A DNA stretch of 13,686 nucleotides, from positions 1-13,686 of the forward strand of contig QMUF01000028.1 of assembly GCA_003663525.1 (NCBI GenBank), in the 5' to 3' direction. Position numbers and translations under genes: made by a program. The notes beneath the pieces were generated by a model, which ran no database searches, had not been told where the DNA came from, and saw only the letters and a program-made list of their open reading frames with translations. Source of the DNA: Thermococci archaeon (GTDB lineage Archaea > Methanobacteriota_B > Thermococci > Thermococcales > Thermococcaceae). Of the stretch, positions 1 through 7,954 are shown in pieces (within the stretch, counting starts at the first letter, position 1; each line of letters begins with the position of its first letter).

Positions 1-2327
1 CAAAATTCGGCTGTGCTGGGGCGAGATGTGATGGAAAAGTTTGTAGAATCCTCCATGATCCGACTATAACTCCTCCTCACCAGTGGTGGGCTGTCTATAG
101 GTGGATAACGAGGAAGTTTAATGTTGATGTCATGATTCACTTTGGAACTCACGGCACCTTTGAATTTAGACCGGGGAAAAGCGTTGGACTTTCTCCTTCA
201 TGCATCCCTGAGGCAAGCTTAGATTATACTCCCCACTTATACGTTTATGCAGTTTCAAATCCAATGGAGGGCGTTATTGCCAAGAGAAGAAGCTATGCAA
301 CGCTAATAGACCACATTTATCCACCAATGGCAATAGCTGAAGTTTTGGATGATTTGGATTCGCTCTTGAATCAATATGCAAAGGCAAAAAGCCTAGGAGA
401 CGAGGCAAGGAGAAAGAAGATTTACGAGCAGATTTTGGAGAAAGCTGAAGAAAACAAGATAAGAATAGCGACCCCTGAAAATGAAGAGCAAACGATAGAG
501 GAAATCCACCGCTACGCTGATTTAATGAGAGGTTCTCAAATTAATCTCGGTCTTCATATCTTTGGACATCCACCGAAAGAACCCGAGAAATTAGCGGAAT
601 ACATTGCCACGGCAATGGCTTATGATTCCTACGCTTCCCCTTCGATTAAGCCCGTTATAGCCGAGGCAGTAGGCTTAGACTACGAGAAGATAAGGAAGAA
701 CCCCTTAGAGACTACAAATAGATTTACGAACAGAGAACTGTTGGAGATTTTCCACAGGATAGCAGTTAAAAGCTTAGGGCGTTTGCTTAAGGGTGAAGGC
801 TTTGAAGTAATTGAGGAAGAAATTAGAAAGGCTGGCTTTGGAGTTAAGTCTAAGGAAAAGCTTGAGGAAACGTTTAGAAAAGCCCTTGAAGTTGCAGAGA
901 GAATAATTGGATGTAAAAAGGAGCATGAAGGATTCTTGAAAGGACTAAGTGGAGAGTATGTAGAGTCAGGCCCTTCGGGAGCCATAACGAGGGGAAAGTT
1001 CGAGATTTTACCGACGGGAAGAAACTTTTATGCAGTTGATCCAAGAACTTTGCCAACCAAAGCAGCTTGGCAAATTGGAGTTGAAACTGCTGAGAAGCTC
1101 TTGGAGGAGTACAAGAAGAAGCATGGAAAGTATCCCGAAAGCATTGGACAGGTTCTCTGGAGCATAGATGGGTATAAGGCAGATGGCGAACAAATAGCTC
1201 AAATTCTCTATTTGCTTGGAGTTAAGCCCATCTGGAAAGGAGATGTGATTTCTGAACTTGAAGTAATTCCCTTAGAAGAGCTCGGAAGGCCAAGGATTGA
1301 CGTTCTGGTTAGAATAAGTGGAATCGTGAGAGATACTTTGCCAAATTACATATATCTCATCGACGAGGCAATAGAAAAGGTTGTTACGCTGGATGAGCCG
1401 TTAGAAATGAACTACATCAAAAAGCACTACATTGAGCACATTAAAAAACTTATTGAATTAGGCAAAAGTTTTGAAGAAGCACAAAGGTTTGCAAGGTTTA
1501 AAGTTTTCTCTGCTCCTCCGGGGGCTTACGGGGCTGGAGTGAATTTAGCTGTTGAGTCATCAGGCTGGCAGAAGGATGAGGATTTAGCAAAGGTTTGGGT
1601 TCAGTGGAGCGGCTACGCTTATGGAAAAGATGCCTTTGGAGTTGAGGCACATGAATCATTAGTTTTGAATCTCAAAAGCGTTGACGTAATCAATAGAAAC
1701 CACATAAGCGATGAGCACGACTTAACGAACTGCTGCTGTTATTTTGCCTATCACGGTGGATTTAAAACAGCGGTAGATGCTTTAACTGGCAAGGATGTAG
1801 ATATAATCCAAGTTGACACGAGGGATATAAGCGATACTAAAATTGTTGATATTAAAGTGGAAATTGAAAGAATAACAAGAACAAAGCTTCTCAATGACAG
1901 ATGGATTGAGGAAATGAAAAAGCATGGATATAGAGGGGCGAGCGAGTTCTCAAAGAAAATTCTTCATCTCTATGGCTGGGAGGCAACAACAAAGCTCGTT
2001 GAAGGCTGGATTTTTGATGAAATAGCGCAAAAGTATGTTCTTGATGAAGAAATGAGGAGATGGCTTGAGGAGCACAATCCCTACGCCATCGAGGAAATTG
2101 CAAGGCGCTTGATTGAAGCTTATGAGCGCGGCTTGTGGGAGACGAGCGATGAGGTCATTGAAAGGCTCATGGAAGCTTACTCTGAAATTGAGGGACTTTT
2201 GGAGGAACACCTTGGAGAAGGGGAAGTTCAAGGTGGAATGATTGAAATCTACACAGCTGAGGATGACGAACAGTGGAGCGAAAATATTGAGGAGGTAGAA
2301 GAGCTATGGCAGAAAATAAAAGAGTAA
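1..2327 (+). CDS. cobN: CobN/BchH-family metallochelatase large subunit, first paralogue (5' end outside window)
   Basis: Large tetrapyrrole-binding subunit of a class I (ATP-dependent) chelatase of the CobN/ChlH family. The frame is open from the first complete codon at position 3, so the true start lies upstream; the first ATG at 132 is internal, because family sequence (LHDP..TPPHQWW) precedes it. The visible 774 codons lack roughly 490 N-terminal residues by comparison with the downstream paralogue. Visible family blocks, numbered from base 3: a Cys-rich stretch (C4, C9, C14), HFGTHGT at 46-52, LPTGRN at 336-341, GRPRIDV at 428-434, PPGAYGAG and SGYAYG further on, and YHGG near 583. Between the acidic EHDL and YHGG it carries three consecutive cysteines (codons 577-579, bases 1731-1739), where the paralogue has DLDHYY. 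The C-terminus has an acidic extension of about 40 residues that the paralogue lacks. It overlaps the next gene by 22 bases, implying translational coupling. The family is certain; the metal and substrate are not. Magnesium chelatase, cobaltochelatase or a dechelatase are all possible. Confidence 0.9.
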   Translation, partial: KFGCAGARCDGKVCRILHDPTITPPHQWWAVYRWITRKFNVDVMIHFGTHGTFEFRPGKSVGLSPSCIPEASLDYTPHLYVYAVSNPMEGVIAKRRSYATLIDHIYPPMAIAEVLDDLDSLLNQYAKAKSLGDEARRKKIYEQILEKAEENKIRIATPENEEQTIEEIHRYADLMRGSQINLGLHIFGHPPKEPEKLAEYIATAMAYDSYASPSIKPVIAEAVGLDYEKIRKNPLETTNRFTNRELLEIFHRIAVKSLGRLLKGEGFEVIEEEIRKAGFGVKSKEKLEETFRKALEVAERIIGCKKEHEGFLKGLSGEYVESGPSGAITRGKFEILPTGRNFYAVDPRTLPTKAAWQIGVETAEKLLEEYKKKHGKYPESIGQVLWSIDGYKADGEQIAQILYLLGVKPIWKGDVISELEVIPLEELGRPRIDVLVRISGIVRDTLPNYIYLIDEAIEKVVTLDEPLEMNYIKKHYIEHIKKLIELGKSFEEAQRFARFKVFSAPPGAYGAGVNLAVESSGWQKDEDLAKVWVQWSGYAYGKDAFGVEAHESLVLNLKSVDVINRNHISDEHDLTNCCCYFAYHGGFKTAVDALTGKDVDIIQVDTRDISDTKIVDIKVEIERITRTKLLNDRWIEEMKKHGYRGASEFSKKILHLYGWEATTKLVEGWIFDEIAQKYVLDEEMRRWLEEHNPYAIEEIARRLIEAYERGLWETSDEVIERLMEAYSEIEGLLEEHLGEGEVQGGMIEIYTAEDDEQWSENIEEVEELWQKIKE

Positions 2328-5300
2328 GGGTTCTCTTAATCTCAACAATTGTGAACAAAAGCATCGTGAAGGCAATTGAGAATGTTAAGGAGCATGCAGA
2401 TGTCAAGCTAATATTTGCTCACGACCTTCATAAGGTGGATAACCTCCAGAGTTATGTTGATTGGGCAGACATAGTTTTAATAGACGTTAGAGGAGACCCT
2501 CTCTCACTTACAGAACTCGATTATAAGGATAAGGATGTTGTAATCTTAGTTGGCGGCTCTTCCCTCTTTTCCCTTGCAAAGCTCGGCAGTTTTAGAATGA
2601 GCAAGGTAAAAGGAGCTAATATGTCTTACGGAACAAATCCTGAAAGCGTAAAGAAGTGGATAAACAGAATTCAGACCATTATAGAAGCGATGGGAAAAAT
2701 TCTTCCTTTTGGAGTTCTTAGGGATGCTAGGAGTTACATAAGGATTGTGAAGTATTGGGCCAATGGAGGCTATGAGAACTACAAGAATATGTTTCTCTTT
2801 ATCTGCAAAATAAAGGGACTGAACGTCAGGGCTGAGGATCCAATTGAATATCCAGGGATTAGTCTGTATCATCCGAATTATGGGTATGATTATAAGCCTC
2901 AAATAGATCCAACCAAGCCAACTGTTGGAATAATCTTTTACGGTGGGATGCACTTTGAATCTTCCATACCAACACTTAGGGAGATCGTAAATAAGCTAAA
3001 CGCAAATATAATTCCTGTCTATTCTGATGGAATTGTGAATCTGAAAGCCATGAGGGAGTACTTTAAAGATGACATCGATTGTATAATCAGCTTGCTGTGG
3101 TTCAGGCTAAACGGAGGGCCTTTAGGAGGCGACCCAAGGCCAACAATAGAATTTCTGAAAAAGAAAAAGGCAAAGCTGTTCACACCGACCATGATGTTTA
3201 TGCAAAAAATAAAGGACTGGGAAAGGAGCGAAAGAGGATTAGATGTAACTCACGGTATAACCACTGTTGAACTGCCGGAGATGGATGGTGGAGTCGAGCC
3301 TATTCCTATTTGTGGTGTGAAAGATTATGAAGTTGTTCCCATAGCGGATAGGGTCGATAATTTTGTCAATAGAGTGAACAGATGGCTTGATCTTAAAAGG
3401 AAGCAAAATGGAAAGAAGAGGATAGCGATAATTATCTACAATTATCCCCCGGGAGAGGAAAACCTCGGCAGTGCAGCCTACATAGACACCTTCGCGAGCG
3501 TTGAGAGGATTCTTGAAAAGCTTGAAAAGGAAGGCTACAACGTTGAAAAAGCTAAGATAAAGGATCTGTTCATGGAAAGAAAGCTCTTCAATGCAAAGCT
3601 CTACCCTCCTGAAAAAATTGGATGTCCAAGAATGAGCCTTGAAGAGTATTTGAGGTATTTCAACGAACTACCAGAGGATGTTAGGGAGGAAATTATGAAA
3701 TTCTGGGGAGAGCCGCCAGGAGAAATAATGGTTGATGAGAAAGGTATTTTAATCCCCGGAGTAATCTTAGGAAACATTTTCATTGGTGTTCAACCTTCAA
3801 GACCTCCTCTAAGCGGTGAAGACCTTTATTCAGCAATTCACGATAAAACTAAGCCTCCTCACCACCAGTACATAGCATTCTACAAGTGGATTGAAAAAGT
3901 TTTCAAGGCAGATTGTGTTCTTCATGTTGGAACTCACGGAACTGCTGAATTTACAAAAGGGAAAGAAGTAGGATTGAGTTCGAAATGCTTTCCAGACATT
4001 TTAATCGGAACGATGCCAAACCTCTACATCTACCATGTTATAAACACCTCTGAAGCGACGATAGCTAAAAGAAGACTTTACGGGACTTTAATCAGCTACA
4101 GCTCCCCTCCATACACGACCTCTGGGCTTTACGAAGAATATGCGAGGCTTGAGGAGCTCTTAAATGAGTACAGGGAGGCCTCGGGCAAAGATGAGCCAAG
4201 GGCGGAGATAGCAAAGAAAAAAGCGTTAGAGCTTGCAGGGAGGTTGAATCTTGGGAACAACTTGGACGAAATAGAAACAAAACTCTACGAATACAAACGC
4301 TCAATAATCCCAAAGGGCCTGCACGTAATCGGGGAGAAATACAGTCTGGAGGAATTGGAAGACTTCATAACACTCATAGCAAGATACGATAGAGGGGAGA
4401 TAAAGTCTCTGAACAGGTTAATCGCCGAGAAGAAGGGTTTAGCCTACGAAGAAGTGATCAATAACCCATCAAAACTCAAAGAAATCGAGGAAGAGGCGAG
4501 GAGTATTGTTAAGCGATTTTTAAAGGGCGAAAGATTCCCGGAGTATGAAAAAACATTAAAATATGCCCTTGAGGTTGCTAAAAAGTTTGCAGATAACTCT
4601 TTGGAGCTTGAAAACTTGATTGAAGGTCTGAACGGGCTGTATATAGAGCCCTCTGTTGGAGGAGATGTTATAAGAAACCCAGAGGTCTTGCCAACGGGGA
4701 GAAACATTTACGCATTTGATCCGTTAAAAGTCCCAACAGAATCCGCCGTTGAAAGGGGAAGGAAAATAGCAGAGACAACAATAAAGAAATATCTAGAAAA
4801 ACATGGAAAGTATCCAGAAAGCGTCGGTGTAGTTCTTTGGGGATTTGAAACAGCAAAAACCTATGGAGAAACAATCGCCCAAATATTAGAATACATTGGA
4901 GTTAGAGTAGTTCATGTAAGCCCTTGGGAGAAGAAGCTTGAAGTTATCCCGCTTGAGAAACTTGGAAGACCTCGTATTGATGTCATCGTTACAATATGCG
5001 GCTTCTTTAGGGAGATGTTCCCAAATATTATGGAGCTACTCGATAAAGCCTTTAGAATGGTTGCAGAGCTTGATGAGCCAGAAGAGATGAACTTTATAAA
5101 AAAGCATGCAAAAGAGTTAGGCAACTATGGAGAACTGGCAAAGGCTAGAATTTTTGGACCTACTTCAACCGAATACGGCACGAGATTACTTCAACTTGTT
5201 GAAGATGGCATTTGGGACGAAGAAAGAGAGTTAGCAGAAGCTTACATCTCTTCCATGAGTTACGCATACACAAAAGGGCACTACTCCAGAGAGGCGCGTG

Positions 5301-5860
5301 AACTCTTCGAAAGTCTTTTGAGGAAAGTGGACCTCGTTTCACAAGTGAGGGACTCTCACGATTATGAAATTACGGATTTAGACCATTACTACGAGTTTTT
5401 TGGCGGTTTATCAAAATCTGTTGAAGTCCTCAAGGGTGAGAAGCCAGAAATGCTCATAGCGGACACTACAAGGGAGGTTGTGAAAGTTGAGAGCATTAAA
5501 GAGGCGATAGAAAGAGGAACAATCACAAGAATCCTCAATCCAAAGTGGATAAATGAGATGCTGAAACATGAATTTCATGGCGCTCAAAAAATTGCTGACA
5601 GAGTAGAATACTTGCTCGGCTTGGCGGCAACTACAAATGCCGTGAAAAACTGGATATGGGATAAAGTTGCTGAAAGGTTTATGTTTGATGAGGAGATATT
5701 TGAAAGGCTAAAGGAAAGCAATCCATATGCGACAAAAGAAATACTCGAAAGGCTCCTTGAGGCGAATAGGAGGGGTTACTGGAAAGCAGATGAGGAAATT
5801 TTAGAGGAACTTGAGGACAAATACCTTGAGCTGGATGGAATGCTTGAAGAAGAAATCTAA
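2306..5860 (+). CDS. cobN: CobN/BchH-family metallochelatase large subunit, second paralogue
   Basis: Complete 1184-residue CobN-like protein, close to the usual size of the family (about 1200). The ATG at 2306 is preceded by GGAGGT at 2291-2296, nine bases away and inside the previous gene. Recognisable blocks in order: an N-terminal Rossmann-like region (about 1-130), QPSRPP followed by HDKTKPPHHQY near 505-525, HVGTHGT at 540-546, LPTGRN at 795-800, GRPRIDV at 887-893, and a C-terminal part ending in an acidic LEEEI. It resembles canonical CobN more than the upstream paralogue does in the QPSR region, which lacks the upstream copy's Cys motif. It departs from the family at SMSYAYTKG (usually SGYAYG) and at FFGG (usually HGG, residues 1031-1034). 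The two large subunits and the downstream motor subunit are spaced as one operon, so a shared complex or two chelatases served by one motor are both plausible. It is probably cytoplasmic; I see no signal peptide. Confidence 0.93.
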   Translation: MAENKRVRVLLISTIVNKSIVKAIENVKEHADVKLIFAHDLHKVDNLQSYVDWADIVLIDVRGDPLSLTELDYKDKDVVILVGGSSLFSLAKLGSFRMSKVKGANMSYGTNPESVKKWINRIQTIIEAMGKILPFGVLRDARSYIRIVKYWANGGYENYKNMFLFICKIKGLNVRAEDPIEYPGISLYHPNYGYDYKPQIDPTKPTVGIIFYGGMHFESSIPTLREIVNKLNANIIPVYSDGIVNLKAMREYFKDDIDCIISLLWFRLNGGPLGGDPRPTIEFLKKKKAKLFTPTMMFMQKIKDWERSERGLDVTHGITTVELPEMDGGVEPIPICGVKDYEVVPIADRVDNFVNRVNRWLDLKRKQNGKKRIAIIIYNYPPGEENLGSAAYIDTFASVERILEKLEKEGYNVEKAKIKDLFMERKLFNAKLYPPEKIGCPRMSLEEYLRYFNELPEDVREEIMKFWGEPPGEIMVDEKGILIPGVILGNIFIGVQPSRPPLSGEDLYSAIHDKTKPPHHQYIAFYKWIEKVFKADCVLHVGTHGTAEFTKGKEVGLSSKCFPDILIGTMPNLYIYHVINTSEATIAKRRLYGTLISYSSPPYTTSGLYEEYARLEELLNEYREASGKDEPRAEIAKKKALELAGRLNLGNNLDEIETKLYEYKRSIIPKGLHVIGEKYSLEELEDFITLIARYDRGEIKSLNRLIAEKKGLAYEEVINNPSKLKEIEEEARSIVKRFLKGERFPEYEKTLKYALEVAKKFADNSLELENLIEGLNGLYIEPSVGGDVIRNPEVLPTGRNIYAFDPLKVPTESAVERGRKIAETTIKKYLEKHGKYPESVGVVLWGFETAKTYGETIAQILEYIGVRVVHVSPWEKKLEVIPLEKLGRPRIDVIVTICGFFREMFPNIMELLDKAFRMVAELDEPEEMNFIKKHAKELGNYGELAKARIFGPTSTEYGTRLLQLVEDGIWDEERELAEAYISSMSYAYTKGHYSREARELFESLLRKVDLVSQVRDSHDYEITDLDHYYEFFGGLSKSVEVLKGEKPEMLIADTTREVVKVESIKEAIERGTITRILNPKWINEMLKHEFHGAQKIADRVEYLLGLAATTNAVKNWIWDKVAERFMFDEEIFERLKESNPYATKEILERLLEANRRGYWKADEEILEELEDKYLELDGMLEEEI

Positions 5861-5875
5861 GGAGGTGGACAAAAT

Positions 5876-7786
5876 ATGGAAACTCGTGAAAAACGCTTAA
5901 TCTTCCCATTCTCTGCTATAGTTAGACAGGAAAAAGCTAAACTAGCTTTGCTCTGTGTGGCCGTTAATCCACTAATAGGTGGAGTTTTATTAAAAGGAGA
6001 CAAAGGAACGGGGAAATCAACCTTGGTTAGAGCTCTGGCTAACGTCCTCCCAGAAATTGAAGTTGTGGCAGATTGTTCGTTCAACTGCAATCCGATGAAC
6101 CCCTTAGAGATGTGCGACAGCTGCTATGAGAGACATGAAAGAGGTGAGAGCTTACCAATTGCCAAAAGAAGAATGAGGGTTGTTGATTTGCCCTTAAGCG
6201 TTACAATAGATAGATTGGTTGGAACTGTGGATGTGGAGCGCTTTTTAAAGGAGGGGAAAAAAGCTCTGCAGCCGGGAATATTAGCGGAAGCTAATAGGGG
6301 AGTGCTTTACATCGATGAGGTCAACCTCTTAGATGACTACATAGCCGATTCGCTCTTAGATGCTGCAGCAATGGGATGGAACACAATAGAGAGGGAAGGG
6401 ATCTCATTTAGACATCCAGCCCGCTTTATCTTAGTTGGGAGCATGAACCCAGAGGAAGGTGAGCTTAGGCCTCAAATCCTCGATAGATTTGGTCTATGCG
6501 TTGAGGTCTCAGCACCAATGAATCCGGAGGATAGAATAGAGATAGTTAAGAGGGTTGAGGAATTCCATGAAGACCCAATAAGCTTCTACAAGAAGTTCGA
6601 GAGCGAAGAGAAAAAGCTTACGGAAAAAATTGTTAAAGCGAAGGAGCTTTTGCCTAAAGTTGAGATAAGCGATGATTTGCTGAAGGTTTTAGCTGAGACT
6701 GTGATTAATTTAGGCATAAAGACCAACAGAGCTGAAATCACTACAATAAAAACTGCAAAAGCAATAGCTGCTTTAAACGGAAGGAGAAGGGTTTCCCTTG
6801 AGGATTTGGAAAAAGCCATGGAATTAGCTTTACCTCACCGTCTAAGGGATAGACCTTTTCAAAAGCCCCCTCAAATGAAACCTCCAAAGCCTAAAGATGA
6901 TAAGGAGCACAATCATGATCATGAACACGAGCATAACCATGAACACAAGAAGGAAGAAAAAAGTGAAAGCGCTCGAAGTCAAGGAATTGGAAATTTAGAG
7001 CAAACTTTTCGCTCAAGCAAAGCTAAAATCCCAAAAATAGAGAGCAAAAACTTTGGGAGCAACGACTTTACAGGCCACCGCTCTTCAAGGGACATTAGCA
7101 TTACTGTGGTAAATTTTCCAAAGGGAATTCCCGTCTCTTATCTACCCCCAAAAGATGAAATAAGGGATGTTGATTTTTACAACTCGACTATTTGGGCAGT
7201 ATTAAATGGAAAAAAGCCACCAATAAAGCTTGAGCTAAAGGATGTCCGCGTTAGAGTCAGGAAGGCAAAGGCTCCTACGCTCTGGGTTTTGATCTTAGAT
7301 TCAAGCGGAAGTATGGCGGTGAAGAAAAGAATAAGCATTGCAAAGGGAATAGCAGAAAAGTTGGTCGAGAACAGCTACATCAAGAAGTCAAAAATGGCTT
7401 TGATAGTTGCAAAGGGTAAAGAAGCTGAGGTTTTTGTTCCGCCAACTAAGAACTACTGGGAAGTGTTTGAAAAAATAGAAAGTGTTCCAACTGGAGGAAG
7501 GACTCCTCTCAGCTCTGCTTTATACAATCTTTTGCTTTTAGCCAATAGAGAGAGAATGAAAGACAAGTCCGTCAAAGTTAGAGCATTTCTAATAAGCGAT
7601 GGAAGAGCAAACGTTCCCCTCTTTGGCAAGAGAATTAAGGATGAAATCATTGAGCTTGCAAAAGCGTTGAGGAAGAAGAGCATTGAACTTAACATTTACG
7701 ATACAAACGGCAAGGGGATAAACCCGGGGGTTTCCTATATTCCCCTCATAAAACAGGTAGCTGGGGCGAAGGTATACAAGATTTGA
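5876..7786 (+). CDS. Fused ChlI-ChlD chelatase motor subunit (AAA+ plus VWA) with His-rich linker
   Basis: A 636-residue ATPase subunit that should drive the CobN-like subunits. The start ATG has GGAGGT at 5861-5866, directly after the preceding stop. The AAA+ domain (about 8-325) shows Walker [10 protein letters not shown] at 41-49, Walker B VLYIDEVN at 143-150, and the arginine-bearing DRFGL at 203-207. Four cysteines (67, 71, 80, 83; C-X3-C-X8-C-X2-C) sit between Walker A and B and could bind zinc; similar Cys sets occur in ChlI-like proteins. A Pro/Lys-rich linker begins near 326 and contains seven histidines in alternating positions between 345 and 357. The C-terminal VWA (integrin I) domain starts near 465 with the MIDAS motif DSSGS at 475-479, T543 in GGRTPLSS, and D575 in SDGR. 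The fusion combines what are separate BchI and BchD subunits in phototrophs, and resembles CobN-associated ChlID proteins of archaea. It appears to be the last gene of the operon. Confidence 0.93.
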   Translation: METREKRLIFPFSAIVRQEKAKLALLCVAVNPLIGGVLLKGDKGTGKSTLVRALANVLPEIEVVADCSFNCNPMNPLEMCDSCYERHERGESLPIAKRRMRVVDLPLSVTIDRLVGTVDVERFLKEGKKALQPGILAEANRGVLYIDEVNLLDDYIADSLLDAAAMGWNTIEREGISFRHPARFILVGSMNPEEGELRPQILDRFGLCVEVSAPMNPEDRIEIVKRVEEFHEDPISFYKKFESEEKKLTEKIVKAKELLPKVEISDDLLKVLAETVINLGIKTNRAEITTIKTAKAIAALNGRRRVSLEDLEKAMELALPHRLRDRPFQKPPQMKPPKPKDDKEHNHDHEHEHNHEHKKEEKSESARSQGIGNLEQTFRSSKAKIPKIESKNFGSNDFTGHRSSRDISITVVNFPKGIPVSYLPPKDEIRDVDFYNSTIWAVLNGKKPPIKLELKDVRVRVRKAKAPTLWVLILDSSGSMAVKKRISIAKGIAEKLVENSYIKKSKMALIVAKGKEAEVFVPPTKNYWEVFEKIESVPTGGRTPLSSALYNLLLLANRERMKDKSVKVRAFLISDGRANVPLFGKRIKDEIIELAKALRKKSIELNIYDTNGKGINPGVSYIPLIKQVAGAKVYKI

Positions 7787-7790
7787 GTAA

Positions 7791-7802
7791 CTTTTTCTTT
7801 TC
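7791..7802 (+). terminator. T-rich terminator after the chelatase operon
   Basis: CTTTTTCTTTTC begins four bases after the end of the ChlI-ChlD stop codon. Archaeal RNA polymerase stops at oligo-T tracts without needing a hairpin. The identical 12-mer follows nadC at 13376-13387, which supports a terminator role. Confidence 0.5.
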
Positions 7803-7882
7803 AAACCAAGAGACGCTCTCTGATCTCCTCCCCCATAAACGGCGATACTTTCAAAGGGAAATAATGCTTCTATAGTTTCAAC

Positions 7883-7898
7883 ATTTTTACGTCAAAAT
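7883..7898. promoter_or_regulatory. Imperfect palindrome upstream of the purL TATA box
   Basis: ATTTTTACGTCAAAAT pairs with itself at seven of eight positions (the one mismatch is T7888 against C7893). It lies about 12 bases upstream of the likely TATA box, where an archaeal activator or regulator could bind. It is AT-rich, so chance is a real alternative. Confidence 0.3.
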
Positions 7899-7908
7899 AA
7901 ACCTTAAA

Positions 7909-7924
7909 AACTTTAAATTTTTAC
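7909..7924 (+). promoter_or_regulatory. Probable TATA box region of purL
   Basis: The AT-rich stretch AACTTTAAATTTTTAC contains a TATA-like CTTTAAAT at 7911-7918, with A-rich sequence just upstream that could serve as the BRE. A start site about 25 bases downstream (near 7938-7942) would put the Shine-Dalgarno sequence at the very 5' end of the mRNA. The 138-base gap 7787-7924 otherwise holds only the upstream terminator and a candidate operator. Confidence 0.5.
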
Positions 7925-7954
7925 ATGTTTCTGACAATAAGGGAGGTGATTCTC

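Noticed and set aside
132-134. ATG that could be read as the start of the first CobN gene
   Set aside because: The same frame is open to the window edge and encodes conserved CobN sequence before it, so the gene begins upstream of the window.
7714-7748. GC-rich nested inverted repeat near the end of the ChlI-ChlD gene (GGGGATA, AAACCC/GGGTTT, TATTCCCC)
   Set aside because: It lies within coding sequence for a plausible Gly/Pro/Ile stretch, is imperfect, and is followed by no T-tract until after the stop, so it is more likely a by-product of codons than a terminator.
7925-7927. In-frame upstream ATG for purL
   Set aside because: It has no ribosome binding site, would add ten non-family residues, and lies before the strong GGAGGTGAT that serves ATG 7955.
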